Source: JABMMZ01 sp044341025 (GTDB taxonomy: Bacteria > Bacteroidota > Bacteroidia > NS11-12g > UBA955). From it: 64,000 nt of DNA. Below the pieces are notes generated by a model, which made no database searches, had not been told where the DNA came from, and was given only the letters and a program-made list of their open reading frames with translations. Below are positions 50,396 through 58,827 of this stretch, in pieces. The translations under genes and the position numbers were made by a program. The DNA lies in assembly GCA_044341025.1 (NCBI GenBank), contig JBIISM010000009.1, positions 1 through 64,000 on the forward strand. Direction: 5' to 3'. Numbering within the stretch: position 1 is the stretch's first letter; each line of letters begins with the position of its first letter.

Positions 50396-51280
50396 GTGAA
50401 CAAACTTTTCATCTATAGCCTATTGATCTTGCTCGTTTCCTCGTGTTCCGAGTACAGCACTGTTGTGAAGAAAGGCAGCAATGATGAAAAATATGATTTG
50501 GCAAAAAAACTTTACCTAAAGAAAGACTACGTAAGGGCACTGCCTTTATTCGAAGATTTGCTGGCGGTTTATAGAGGCAAGGAAAAAAGTGAAGAGATTT
50601 ATTATTATTACTGTTATTCTTATTATGGTTTGGGCCAATATGAGCTCGCAGCATTTCACTTTAAAAATTTCACAGAGAATTATTACAACAGCAAACATAT
50701 TGAAGAATGTAACTTCAGATACACCAATTGTCTCTACAAAGACGCACTTGAATATTTTTTAGACCAAACCTCTACTGTTAAGGCAATTTCAGAAATTCAA
50801 TTATACTTGAACCAATACCCCAATTCAAAATCGATTTATGAAGTTTTGGATAAGGATAGAACTGTTGGTGGGCAGACAATAGCTTTTAAAGACACCATAA
50901 CTTTCAAAGACAAATGCAATGATCAGATTGATGAATTGAGAGGTAAATTGAAAACAAAGGCATTCGAGAACGCCATGTTGTTCTACAAAATTGAAGATTA
51001 TTTAGCGGCTATAGTTTCGTTCAAAAATGCCATCAAAGATTTTCCAGATATGGACAATAAAGATGAGATAGAATTTTTAATTGTTAAATGTTCTTATTTG
51101 TATGCAAAATTCAGCATAGACGAAAAGAAAGAGGAGCGATTAAATATTGTTTTTGCCGAATATTCAGAATACACTAGAAACAATAAGCCGTCTAATAAGT
51201 GGCATGATGAAGCCACTAAATTAAACAAGAAAGCTCAAGAAGAATTAACCAAACACCAAAAAATCCATAAAATTCAATAA
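50396..51280 (+). CDS. bamD: Outer-membrane assembly lipoprotein BamD
   Basis: BamD is part of the BamA complex that inserts outer-membrane barrels. The start is the GTG at 50396, because the resulting product (MNKLFIYSLLILLVSSCS) is a perfect lipoprotein signal and the promoter lies just upstream. The 294-residue protein has TPR-type repeats, e.g. YDLAKKLYLKKDYVRALPLF and YYYYCYSYYGLGQYELAAFHFKNF, as in BamD/YfiO. It heads the group bamD-rpoZ-coaC-coaB-porD-aroB, where gaps are one base or negative. Confidence 0.9.
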   Translation: MNKLFIYSLLILLVSSCSEYSTVVKKGSNDEKYDLAKKLYLKKDYVRALPLFEDLLAVYRGKEKSEEIYYYYCYSYYGLGQYELAAFHFKNFTENYYNSKHIEECNFRYTNCLYKDALEYFLDQTSTVKAISEIQLYLNQYPNSKSIYEVLDKDRTVGGQTIAFKDTITFKDKCNDQIDELRGKLKTKAFENAMLFYKIEDYLAAIVSFKNAIKDFPDMDNKDEIEFLIVKCSYLYAKFSIDEKKEERLNIVFAEYSEYTRNNKPSNKWHDEATKLNKKAQEELTKHQKIHKIQ

Positions 51281-51281
51281 T

Positions 51282-51605
51282 ATGAAAGAACAAAAATTGT
51301 CTCCCAGTGCTGAAGCCCGTAATTTGAAAGACATTGAAAGTGTAACTGGAAACTTATACCTTTCGACTGTAATCATTGCTAAAAGAGCCAATCAAATTTC
51401 ACAACAAATGAAAGATGAGCTTACCAATAAGCTTTCAGAATTTGCTTCAGACCATGACAACTTGGAAGAAGTTCATGAAAATAGGGAGCAAATTGAAATT
51501 AGTGCATTGTACGAGAAAATGCCTAAACCAACACTTGTCTCTACTCATGAATTTTTAAACGGTAAAGTGTATTATCGTCTACCAGACAATGAGTCTCAAG
51601 GGTAA
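51282..51605 (+). CDS. rpoZ: RNA polymerase omega subunit (Rpb6-like)
   Basis: The 107-residue protein is the phylum's version of RNA polymerase omega. Its core has LYLSTVIIAKRANQISQQMK, the conserved omega/Rpb6 helix that clamps the beta' subunit. Downstream sequence (ELTNKLSEFASDHDNLEEVH) is divergent. It lies one base after bamD and overlaps coaC by 17 bases. The same order (bamD, rpoZ, coaBC, DUF4835) is common in this phylum, which supports the assignment. Confidence 0.85.
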   Translation: MKEQKLSPSAEARNLKDIESVTGNLYLSTVIIAKRANQISQQMKDELTNKLSEFASDHDNLEEVHENREQIEISALYEKMPKPTLVSTHEFLNGKVYYRLPDNESQG

Positions 51606-52137
51606 GCATATCTTACTTGGAGTTTCTGGCAGTATAGCTGCATATAAGGCAGCATTTTTAACCCGACTTTTCGTAAAGGAACACGCAGAGGTTAAAATCA
51701 TCATGACCGAATCTGCGAAGTCATTTATAGCCCCTGTCACCTTAGCTACTTTAAGCAAAAACCCTGTAATAAGCGATTTTTTTATCGGCAAAACTGGAGA
51801 ATGGAACAACCATGTTGAGCTAGGTTTATGGGCCGATGTTATGCTTGTTGCTCCTGCTAGTGCCAATACCATTGCAAAAATGGCGAATGGGATATGTGAT
51901 AATTTACTTTTGGCTGCCTATTTGTCTGCAAGGTCAAAAGTTTTTTTTGCGCCTGCCATGGATTTAGACATGTACCTTCATCCCGCAGTTCAAAATAATA
52001 TTTCTAAACTGCAGACTTATGGAAACATACTAATAGACGCGGAACAAGGAGAATTGGCAAGTGGTTTGGATGGGAAGGGAAGAATGGCCGAGCCTGAAAA
52101 TATTTTAAAATTATTATCTGAGCATTTTGCTTATTGA
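51589..52137 (+). CDS. coaC: Phosphopantothenoylcysteine decarboxylase (CoaC), separate from CoaB
   Basis: CoaC decarboxylates phosphopantothenoylcysteine in coenzyme A synthesis using FMN. The 182-residue protein has the flavoprotein start ILLGVSGSIAAYKAAFLTRLF and the active-site region LLVAPASANTIAKMANGICDNLL (beginning MLVAPASANT), with the flap PAMDLDMY. Bacterial CoaC is usually fused to CoaB in one protein of about 400 residues. Here a TGA at 52135-52137 ends it right after the domain, and coaB follows in a shifted frame. Confidence 0.92.
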   Translation: MSLKGKHILLGVSGSIAAYKAAFLTRLFVKEHAEVKIIMTESAKSFIAPVTLATLSKNPVISDFFIGKTGEWNNHVELGLWADVMLVAPASANTIAKMANGICDNLLLAAYLSARSKVFFAPAMDLDMYLHPAVQNNISKLQTYGNILIDAEQGELASGLDGKGRMAEPENILKLLSEHFAY

Positions 52138-52792
52138 TTATTATTCTGGTAAAAAGATTCTTATAACCGCCGGACCTACATACGAAAAGATAGATCCTGT
52201 GCGTTTTATTGGCAATTATTCAACAGGAAAAATGGGATACGCAATTGCCGAGGAGTTAGCCAATCTTGGCGCAGATGTGCATTTAGTATCCGGTCCGGTG
52301 CACATTCAAACTCAGAATCCCAATATTAAACTTTATAAGGTCGAATCTGCGTTAGAAATGCTAGAGATTTGCACAAATCTATTTGCTGATTGTGATGTTG
52401 CAATTATGGCTGCAGCTGTAGCTGATTATAGGCCTGAAAGTTTTGAAACAAATAAAATTAAAAAGCATTCGGATGATTTGGTTTTGAAATTGGTTAAGAA
52501 TCCTGATATACTTGCAACTCTAGGAACAATAAAGAAACAAGGTCAATTCTTAATTGGTTTTGCCCTAGAAACCAATAATGAAATTGACAATGCCAAAGAA
52601 AAGCTTCTCAGGAAAAATGCTGATGCCATTGTCTTAAATTCACTAAATGATCCTGGCGCTGGCTTTAGCCATCAAACCAATAAAATTACAATTATTCTTC
52701 AAAAAGATGTTATTTTTGAATATCCATTAAAAGATAAAAAGCTTGTTGCAAAAGATATAATTACATGCATATCAGAAAATTTAAAAAACTAG
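52127..52792 (+). CDS. coaB: Phosphopantothenate-cysteine ligase (CoaB), in a shifted frame
   Basis: CoaB joins cysteine to phosphopantothenate with CTP. The 221-residue product has ILITAGPTYEKIDPVRFIGNYSTGKMGYAIAEEL, the conserved start of the domain, and later DCDVAIMAAAVADYRP, GFALETNNE and NADAIVLNSL. The frame differs from coaC by one base and overlaps its end by 11 bases. The only possible start codons are TTG (52127) or non-standard ones, because a TAA at 52106-52108 closes the frame upstream. It is either a real split gene with coupled translation, a programmed shift, or a sequencing error. Confidence 0.9.
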   Translation: MLIDYYSGKKILITAGPTYEKIDPVRFIGNYSTGKMGYAIAEELANLGADVHLVSGPVHIQTQNPNIKLYKVESALEMLEICTNLFADCDVAIMAAAVADYRPESFETNKIKKHSDDLVLKLVKNPDILATLGTIKKQGQFLIGFALETNNEIDNAKEKLLRKNADAIVLNSLNDPGAGFSHQTNKITIILQKDVIFEYPLKDKKLVAKDIITCISENLKN

Positions 52793-53682
52793 GTTACGTA
52801 TTATTTTGTCTCTTTATTCTTGCAGATACTAGGACGTATGGTCAAGATGTTGAAGCTAAAATAACCATCATTCATCCAAAGGTTCAGATTTCAAATACCC
52901 AAATTTTTAAATCATTAGAATCTTCAATTTCTCAATTTGTTAACCAAAGACTTTGGTGTGCAGATAAGTTAACATCTGTTGAGCACATTAAGATGACTTT
53001 TTTGATTGATATAACCGGTTATGAGCTCAATTCAAATGACTTTACAGGAACCATTCAGGTTCAAGCTACAAGACCGGTATTTGGCAGTACTTACAATACT
53101 GTTATTTTTAATCAATTGGATTTAGACTTTAATTTTCAATATCAAGAATTCCAAGCAATGGAATTTCAGCAAAATGCGAATGTATACAACTTGACAGGGA
53201 TTCTAGCCTTTTACGTAAATGTTGTATTGGGCCTTAATTACGACACCTATTCTCTTGATGCCGGAACCCCATACTATCAAAAGGCAAGAGAGATATTAAA
53301 TGTAAGTCAAAGCATGTCAGGTTGGAGATCAAATGATGGGCAGAGTTTGAAAAATAGATATTATTTAATTGATAATTTGACCAACGACCGCTATTCACCT
53401 GTAAGAAAAAGTCTATACAATTACCATATGTCTGGTTTGGACATTATGCACAAAGATATTGCCAAGGGTCGCGATGAAGTTTTCAAAGCGTTGGAAAATT
53501 TTCAAGAGTTAACTAAAATTTACCCCAATTCAATGTTGGTTAAGGTATTCTTCAATGCAAAGTATCGCGAGATAATTGAAATTTTCAAAGGAGCCCCAAG
53601 CGCAGAACAAACAAAAGCTATTGAGTTGCTTTCTAATATGGATCCAGCCAATAAATCGTTTTACGATCAAATTAAGACCTGA
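52765..53682 (+). CDS. porD: DUF4835 family protein (PorD-like)
   Basis: The 305-residue protein has a signal peptide (LGYVLFCLFILADTRTYGQ) and the DUF4835 sequence, e.g. VEHIKMTFLIDITGYELNSN, TIQVQATRPVFGSTYNTVIFN and LTGILAFYVNVVLGLNYDTYS. This family is found next to coaBC in many members of the phylum and has been connected with the type IX secretion component PorD. I hold that link with moderate certainty. It overlaps coaB by 28 bases and aroB by one. The window also holds a T9SS cargo at 6158-7396. Confidence 0.82.
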   Translation: MHIRKFKKLGYVLFCLFILADTRTYGQDVEAKITIIHPKVQISNTQIFKSLESSISQFVNQRLWCADKLTSVEHIKMTFLIDITGYELNSNDFTGTIQVQATRPVFGSTYNTVIFNQLDLDFNFQYQEFQAMEFQQNANVYNLTGILAFYVNVVLGLNYDTYSLDAGTPYYQKAREILNVSQSMSGWRSNDGQSLKNRYYLIDNLTNDRYSPVRKSLYNYHMSGLDIMHKDIAKGRDEVFKALENFQELTKIYPNSMLVKVFFNAKYREIIEIFKGAPSAEQTKAIELLSNMDPANKSFYDQIKT

Positions 53683-54698
53683 TGCAAATGCCAGAATTGG
53701 TTTTTACAAAAACCATCTCGGAATCTTTGAGGCAGTATTGCGCACTAAGTAAAATTACAAATGCAATAGTCTTATGCGATACCAATACACAAAGGTATTG
53801 TTTGCCACTTATTGCCGAATTGAACCTTCCAGTAATCGAATGTGAAGCAGGCGAAAATTCAAAATCTTTTGAAGAAGTTATTCGAATAATCGATAAGTTA
53901 ATTGATTTAAAAGCGGATAGACAAACCGTATTAATAAATCTTGGAGGTGGCATGGTAACTGATTTGGGCGGCTTTGTAGCTTCAATCTTTAAACGGGGTA
54001 TTCCATATATAAACATCCCAACAAGTTTGCTAGGAATGGTAGATGCGGGCATTGGGGGTAAAACAGGCATAGATTATTTGAACTATAAAAATATTGTTGG
54101 GGTATTCAAACAAGCCAACGCAATTTTTATTTCTACAGAATTTTTGAAGACATTGCCGGAAGAAGACTATAAGAGTGCTTGGAGTGAGATTATTAAAACT
54201 GCAACTGTTGCCAATGAATCGCTGTTCGAATTAATAGAGTCAGATGGCAATTTAGATGAAGTAATAAAACAATGTGCTATAACAAAATCAGAATTGGTTG
54301 AAAGGGATTTTATGGATCAAAATATAAGACAATTGTTGAATTTCGGACATACTTTCGGACATGCATATGAATCATATTTCTTAGAAATTAATAAACCAAT
54401 TAAGCACGGTTTTGCTGTCGCATATGGCATGCTGATTGAGCTTAAGATTGCATTGTGTATTAATAATATTTCATCAAATGAATTTGAAAGAATAAGTAAG
54501 TTACTAAAGCAGAAGCTTGGAATCGTTGATTTTGAAGATGATTTGTTTGATCTCTATTTAAAATACATCGCTTCAGACAAGAAGAATGTAGATTCTAATG
54601 TCCGTTTTTCTTTGCCAAAATCAATCGGAAAAGGACAATACCAATACAAAGTTTCTATGGAGCAATTAAAGAAATGGAAAATTGAGGGGATTATATAA
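53682..54698 (+). CDS. aroB: 3-dehydroquinate synthase
   Basis: AroB makes 3-dehydroquinate from DAHP, the second step of the shikimate pathway. The 338-residue protein has NAD-binding GGGMVTDLGGFVAS and the motif PTSLLGMVDAGIGGKTGID. Zinc ligands fall in AWSEIIKTA, HGFAVAYGM and FGHTFGHAYE. It begins at a TGATG overlap with the porD-like stop, so translation is coupled. It is the last gene of the tightly packed group that starts with bamD. Confidence 0.96.
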   Translation: MQMPELVFTKTISESLRQYCALSKITNAIVLCDTNTQRYCLPLIAELNLPVIECEAGENSKSFEEVIRIIDKLIDLKADRQTVLINLGGGMVTDLGGFVASIFKRGIPYINIPTSLLGMVDAGIGGKTGIDYLNYKNIVGVFKQANAIFISTEFLKTLPEEDYKSAWSEIIKTATVANESLFELIESDGNLDEVIKQCAITKSELVERDFMDQNIRQLLNFGHTFGHAYESYFLEINKPIKHGFAVAYGMLIELKIALCINNISSNEFERISKLLKQKLGIVDFEDDLFDLYLKYIASDKKNVDSNVRFSLPKSIGKGQYQYKVSMEQLKKWKIEGII

Positions 54699-54730
54699 AA
54701 AAACATCTTTAATTTGCACATTTAAATTTT

Positions 54731-56293
54731 ATGGGTACACAGACTCAAGAAACTATGAATAAAAGAGAAATATTGGATCAGAAACGCCAAGAATCTTTGC
54801 TAGGTGGTGGTGAAGAAAGAATAAAATCACAGCACGCAAAGGGTAAATTGACCGCTAGAGAAAGAATCCATTTTCTAATGGATGAGAATAGCTTCAATGA
54901 AATTGGCGCTTTTGTTATGCACAGAAGCAATGACTTTGGAATGCAAAAACAAAAGTTTGCTGGCGATGGAGTTGTTACAGGATATGGAACCATTTCAGGG
55001 CGCTTGGTTTATGTTTTTTCTCAAGATTTTACTGTGTTTGGAGGTTCATTGAGCGAGACACACGCAGAGAAAATTTGTAAAATAATGGATTTAGCCATTC
55101 AAAATGGTGCTCCAGTTATAGGGTTAAATGATAGTGGTGGAGCAAGAATACAAGAAGGGGTTGTTTCATTGGGTGGCTATGCAGATATTTTTTATAGAAA
55201 CACGATAGCCAGTGGAGTAATTCCTCAGATATCAGCAATTATGGGACCTTGTGCTGGTGGTGCTGTATATTCGCCTGCTATCACAGATTTTATCGGCATG
55301 GTTGAAAACACAAGTTATATGTTTGTTACAGGACCAAATGTAGTGAAAACTGTAACCAATGAAGAGGTAAGTAGTGAGCAGTTAGGAGGCGCATCTGTGC
55401 ATTCTTCAAAATCTGGTGTCGCTCACTTTTCTTTTGCCAATGAAATCGATTGTTTAAGTAGTTTGAAAAAATTACTTAGTTATGTTCCTCAAAATTGTGA
55501 AGAAAAAGCACCAATGCTGCCTTATCAAGCGGCCAACGAGACCAGAGAGCAATTAAAGAATATAATACCTGAAAATGCAAATCAGCCATACGACATGCGC
55601 GAAGTTATTGAAGGTTTGGTTGATGACGCAAGTTTTTTTGAAGTACACAAGAATTTTGCAGAAAATATATTGGTTGGATTTGCCCGTTTAGCCGGTAGAA
55701 GTATTGGTATAGTGGCAAATAATCCGTCCTCTTTGGCGGGTGTTTTAGACGTTAATTCATCAACAAAAGCCGCAAGATTTGTAAGGTTCTGTGACGCCTT
55801 CAATATACCTCTTTTGGTATTAGAGGATGTTCCAGGCTTTTTGCCGGGAACAGACCAAGAATGGAATGCAATTATTACCAATGGCGCTAAATTATTATAT
55901 GCTTTTAGCGAAGCCACCGTGCCTCGGATTACAGTAATTACCAGAAAGGCCTATGGCGGGGCTTATGATGTAATGAACAGCAAACATATTGGTGCTGATA
56001 TGAATTACGCTTGGCCAAGTGCTGAGATAGCAGTAATGGGAGCAAAAGGTGCAGCTGAAATTATCTTTAAAAAGGAAATTTCAAATGCAGACAATCCTGA
56101 TCAAGCTTGGAAAGAAAAAGAAGCTGAATACGCTGAGATTTTTGCGAACCCATATAGAGCTGCTGAACGCGGTTTTATTGATGATGTTATTTATCCAGAA
56201 GAAACCAGATCAAGATTAATAACAGCCTTTTCTATGCTTGAAAATAAAGTTAAAAATCTACCTAGAAAGAAACACGGCAACATTCCATTATAA
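54731..56293 (+). CDS. pccB: Acyl-CoA carboxylase carboxyltransferase (beta) subunit
   Basis: The 520-residue protein transfers a carboxyl group from biotin to an acyl-CoA, most likely propionyl-CoA (PccB type) or methylmalonyl-CoA in the decarboxylase version. Motifs include LNDSGGARIQEGV, IMGPCAGGAVYSPAITDF, DVPGFLPGTDQEW and VITRKAYGGAYDVMNSKH, covering both crotonase-like halves. Substrate choice cannot be fixed from sequence alone. No biotin carboxylase or biotin carrier gene is in this window. It lies 32 bp after aroB. Confidence 0.9.
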   Translation: MGTQTQETMNKREILDQKRQESLLGGGEERIKSQHAKGKLTARERIHFLMDENSFNEIGAFVMHRSNDFGMQKQKFAGDGVVTGYGTISGRLVYVFSQDFTVFGGSLSETHAEKICKIMDLAIQNGAPVIGLNDSGGARIQEGVVSLGGYADIFYRNTIASGVIPQISAIMGPCAGGAVYSPAITDFIGMVENTSYMFVTGPNVVKTVTNEEVSSEQLGGASVHSSKSGVAHFSFANEIDCLSSLKKLLSYVPQNCEEKAPMLPYQAANETREQLKNIIPENANQPYDMREVIEGLVDDASFFEVHKNFAENILVGFARLAGRSIGIVANNPSSLAGVLDVNSSTKAARFVRFCDAFNIPLLVLEDVPGFLPGTDQEWNAIITNGAKLLYAFSEATVPRITVITRKAYGGAYDVMNSKHIGADMNYAWPSAEIAVMGAKGAAEIIFKKEISNADNPDQAWKEKEAEYAEIFANPYRAAERGFIDDVIYPEETRSRLITAFSMLENKVKNLPRKKHGNIPL

Positions 56294-56298
56294 ATCCA

Positions 56299-57240
56299 AT
56301 GAAGTTAATATCAATTGTCGTCCCTTGCTATAATGAGCAGGAAGTTTTTGACGAAACCTACAAGCGTCTAACAGAAACTTTCGAGCATTTAGACAAAAGT
56401 AAATATACTTATGAAATCATATTTGTAAACGATGGAAGCAAAGACAATACAATTGACTTAATTCAGAAGGTTATTAATTCAGATTCTCGTGTTAAGGGGA
56501 TTAATTTTTCCAGGAATTTTGGACACCAAATAGCAATTACTGCTGGTTTGGATAATTGTAAGGGGGATGCAGCGGTGGTTATTGATGCTGATTTACAAGA
56601 TCCTCCTAGTGTTATATTAGAAATGGTAAAAAAATGGGAAGAGGGCTATGATGTTATTTTTGGTAAAAGAAGAGAAAGGGCTGGTGAAAGCACTTTTAAG
56701 CTTTTAACTGCTAAATGGTTTTATCGTTTCATCAACCGCTTAAGCGATGTTGATATGCCCCTTGATACTGGTGATTTTAGGTTAATGGATCGCAATGCCC
56801 TTAGCCAGTTCTTAAAAATGCGCGAAACTTATCGTTTTGTAAGAGGCATGGTCGCATGGATAGGGTTTAGGCAGACTTTTGTTGAATACGACAGGGAGAG
56901 TAGATTTGCCGGAACAACTAAATATCCATTGAAGAAAATGTTGCGCCTAGCCAGTGACGCAATATTGTCATTTTCAAATACACCATTAAAAGTTGCAACG
57001 TTTGTTGGCTTTATAACCTCAATTGGTGCATTTTTTGGAATAATATACTCCTTGTATATGCGGCTGTTTACCGATGATTTTGTGGAAGGTTGGACCTTGC
57101 TTATGATTTCTGTTTTGCTCATAGGCGGTATTATTTTATTGGTTTTAGGCATTATCGGCGAATATGTTGGTAGGATTTACGGAGAGATAAAACAAAGACC
57201 GCTTTATATTATACAAGATAAGTTAGGATTTGATAAATAA
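56299..57240 (+). CDS. GT2 polyprenyl-phosphate glycosyltransferase
   Basis: The 313-residue protein has a GT2 catalytic domain (IVVPCYNEQEVFDE, FVNDGSKDNT, VIDADLQDPP) with the Asp motifs needed for sugar nucleotides. Two membrane helices at about 235-290 (VATFVGFITSIGAFFGIIY, LLIGGIILLVLGIIGEYVG) complete a GtrB/DPM1-like arrangement, which puts a sugar on a polyprenyl phosphate at the inner membrane. It is 5 bp after pccB and 5 bp before the FAD oxidoreductase. The sugar is unknown. Confidence 0.9.
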   Translation: MKLISIVVPCYNEQEVFDETYKRLTETFEHLDKSKYTYEIIFVNDGSKDNTIDLIQKVINSDSRVKGINFSRNFGHQIAITAGLDNCKGDAAVVIDADLQDPPSVILEMVKKWEEGYDVIFGKRRERAGESTFKLLTAKWFYRFINRLSDVDMPLDTGDFRLMDRNALSQFLKMRETYRFVRGMVAWIGFRQTFVEYDRESRFAGTTKYPLKKMLRLASDAILSFSNTPLKVATFVGFITSIGAFFGIIYSLYMRLFTDDFVEGWTLLMISVLLIGGIILLVLGIIGEYVGRIYGEIKQRPLYIIQDKLGFDK

Positions 57241-57245
57241 ATAGA

Positions 57246-58553
57246 ATGTCAAGAAAGTCAATAATTATAGTTGGGGCAGGATTTACCGGCCTAAGTTTGG
57301 GTTATTATTTAGCTAAAGCAGGATGGAAAGTTGATATTTTTGAAAAAGATTCGGAGCCAGGAGGTTTGGCAGGTTCTTTCAAAGTTGAAGGCGAAAATTT
57401 AGAAAAATTTTACCACCATTGGTTTACAAATGATCTTCATATAATGGAATTAATTAAGGAATTGGATTGTGAAGACCATATTGTGATTAGACCAACAAGG
57501 ACTGGAATGTATTATGCAAATAATTTTTTCAAACTTAGCTCGCCTTTAGACCTTTTAAAATTTAACCCTTTAAGTTTTATTAATAGAATAAGACTCGGTT
57601 TTGTTGTATTGGCGGTTAGGCTTGTAAATGATTGGAAAAAGCTCGAGAATATTACTGCAAAGGATTGGTTAATAAAAATATGTGGCAAACAAGGCTATTC
57701 AGTAGTTTGGGAGCCATTGCTAAAGGGAAAATTTGGACGGTATTCAGAAACTGTCTCTGCGGTTTGGTTTTGGAATAAGTTAAAATTAAGGGGTGGCAGC
57801 AGAGGAGAAAAAGGCAAAGAAAATTTAGCGTATTACAAAGGTGGATTTGCATCACTCGCCGAATCTGTGGCAAATAAAATTCTAGATTTTGGAGGTAGTA
57901 TCAATTATAATACTGAAGTAATCTCGATCAATGAAGAATCAGAAATAAAATTGGCAAATGGCAATATTTTTAAGGCAGATAAGACAGTGCTTACAACGCC
58001 GCTGCCTATCACCGCAAAAATTTTAGATGGCTCAGTTAAATCAGATTACATCGATAGAATTAGGCAAATTCAATACATTGGAAATATATGCTTAACTCTA
58101 GAATTAAGTCAAAGTTTAAGTGAGATTTATTGGTTAAATGTAAATGACCCAGGATTTCCTTTTGTTGGCATAATCGAGCACACTAATTTTGAACCAGTAG
58201 AGTCTTATAAAGGCAGGCACATTGTTTATTTGTCAAAGTATTTGCCTACCGATGAAAAGCTCTATAATATGAGTGAGATTGAGTTTTATGAATACGCAAT
58301 TCCATATATACAGAAAATGTTTCCCGAGTTCAAAAAAGATTGGGTTTTAGATTTTCATGTATGGAAAGAGCCATATTCTCAACCTTTGGTGACAAAGCAT
58401 TACAGCAAGCTTATTCCGAGCTTTAATACGCCAATTTCAGGTGTGTATATCAATACCATGGCACAAATTTACCCTGAGGACAGAGGCACAAATTATGCTG
58501 TTAGAGAAGGTAAATTAATGGCGAGTAGATTCTTAAACGACGAATTAAGCTAA
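57246..58553 (+). CDS. FAD-dependent amine oxidase-like oxidoreductase
   Basis: The 435-residue protein starts with a dinucleotide-binding motif (IIIVGAGFTGLSLGYYLAKAG) followed by DIFEKDSEPGGLAGSF, and ends with VYINTMAQIYPEDRGTNYAVREGK near the flavin. The fold is that of the amine oxidase/protoporphyrinogen oxidase group. Such genes often stand next to GT2 enzymes in polysaccharide or lipid-sugar loci, and the 5-bp spacing with the GT2 gene supports a shared pathway. The substrate is not known. Confidence 0.85.
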   Translation: MSRKSIIIVGAGFTGLSLGYYLAKAGWKVDIFEKDSEPGGLAGSFKVEGENLEKFYHHWFTNDLHIMELIKELDCEDHIVIRPTRTGMYYANNFFKLSSPLDLLKFNPLSFINRIRLGFVVLAVRLVNDWKKLENITAKDWLIKICGKQGYSVVWEPLLKGKFGRYSETVSAVWFWNKLKLRGGSRGEKGKENLAYYKGGFASLAESVANKILDFGGSINYNTEVISINEESEIKLANGNIFKADKTVLTTPLPITAKILDGSVKSDYIDRIRQIQYIGNICLTLELSQSLSEIYWLNVNDPGFPFVGIIEHTNFEPVESYKGRHIVYLSKYLPTDEKLYNMSEIEFYEYAIPYIQKMFPEFKKDWVLDFHVWKEPYSQPLVTKHYSKLIPSFNTPISGVYINTMAQIYPEDRGTNYAVREGKLMASRFLNDELS

Positions 58554-58719
58554 TTTTATCACCGGCACCAATGGGATCTCTTTTTTTTAATGGAGATTGT
58601 CATTAAATGTTCATTTTTCAATTAATTTTTGAAAACCATGAAACGTTTTTGAATTTAATACGTCTAATATTTAAATAAGGCACAATAATTGACTTATTAA
58701 TTGTGTTAAAACTATAAAC

Positions 58720-58827
58720 ATGAGCACCGAAAAAAAATATCCTAAAGTGCGCAGCCGTAAAAAAGGCTTAGAAAAACCTGTGCGGAAAGACGGCAATGGC
58801 GTTAAACAAGGTCCTGCAGGCGTTTAA
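58720..58827 (+). CDS. Small basic protein, 35 residues
   Basis: ATG at 58720 opens a frame of 35 codons ending TAA at 58827. The product is Lys/Arg-rich (KKYPKVRSRKKGLEKPVRK) with a Gly-rich end (DGNGVKQGPAGV). The stop directly abuts the convergent prfA stop. The region before it (58554-58719) has no other gene. Codon choice looks like that of real genes, but I know no family and the support is limited. A structured or ribosome-associated basic peptide is one possibility. Confidence 0.45.
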   Translation: MSTEKKYPKVRSRKKGLEKPVRKDGNGVKQGPAGV

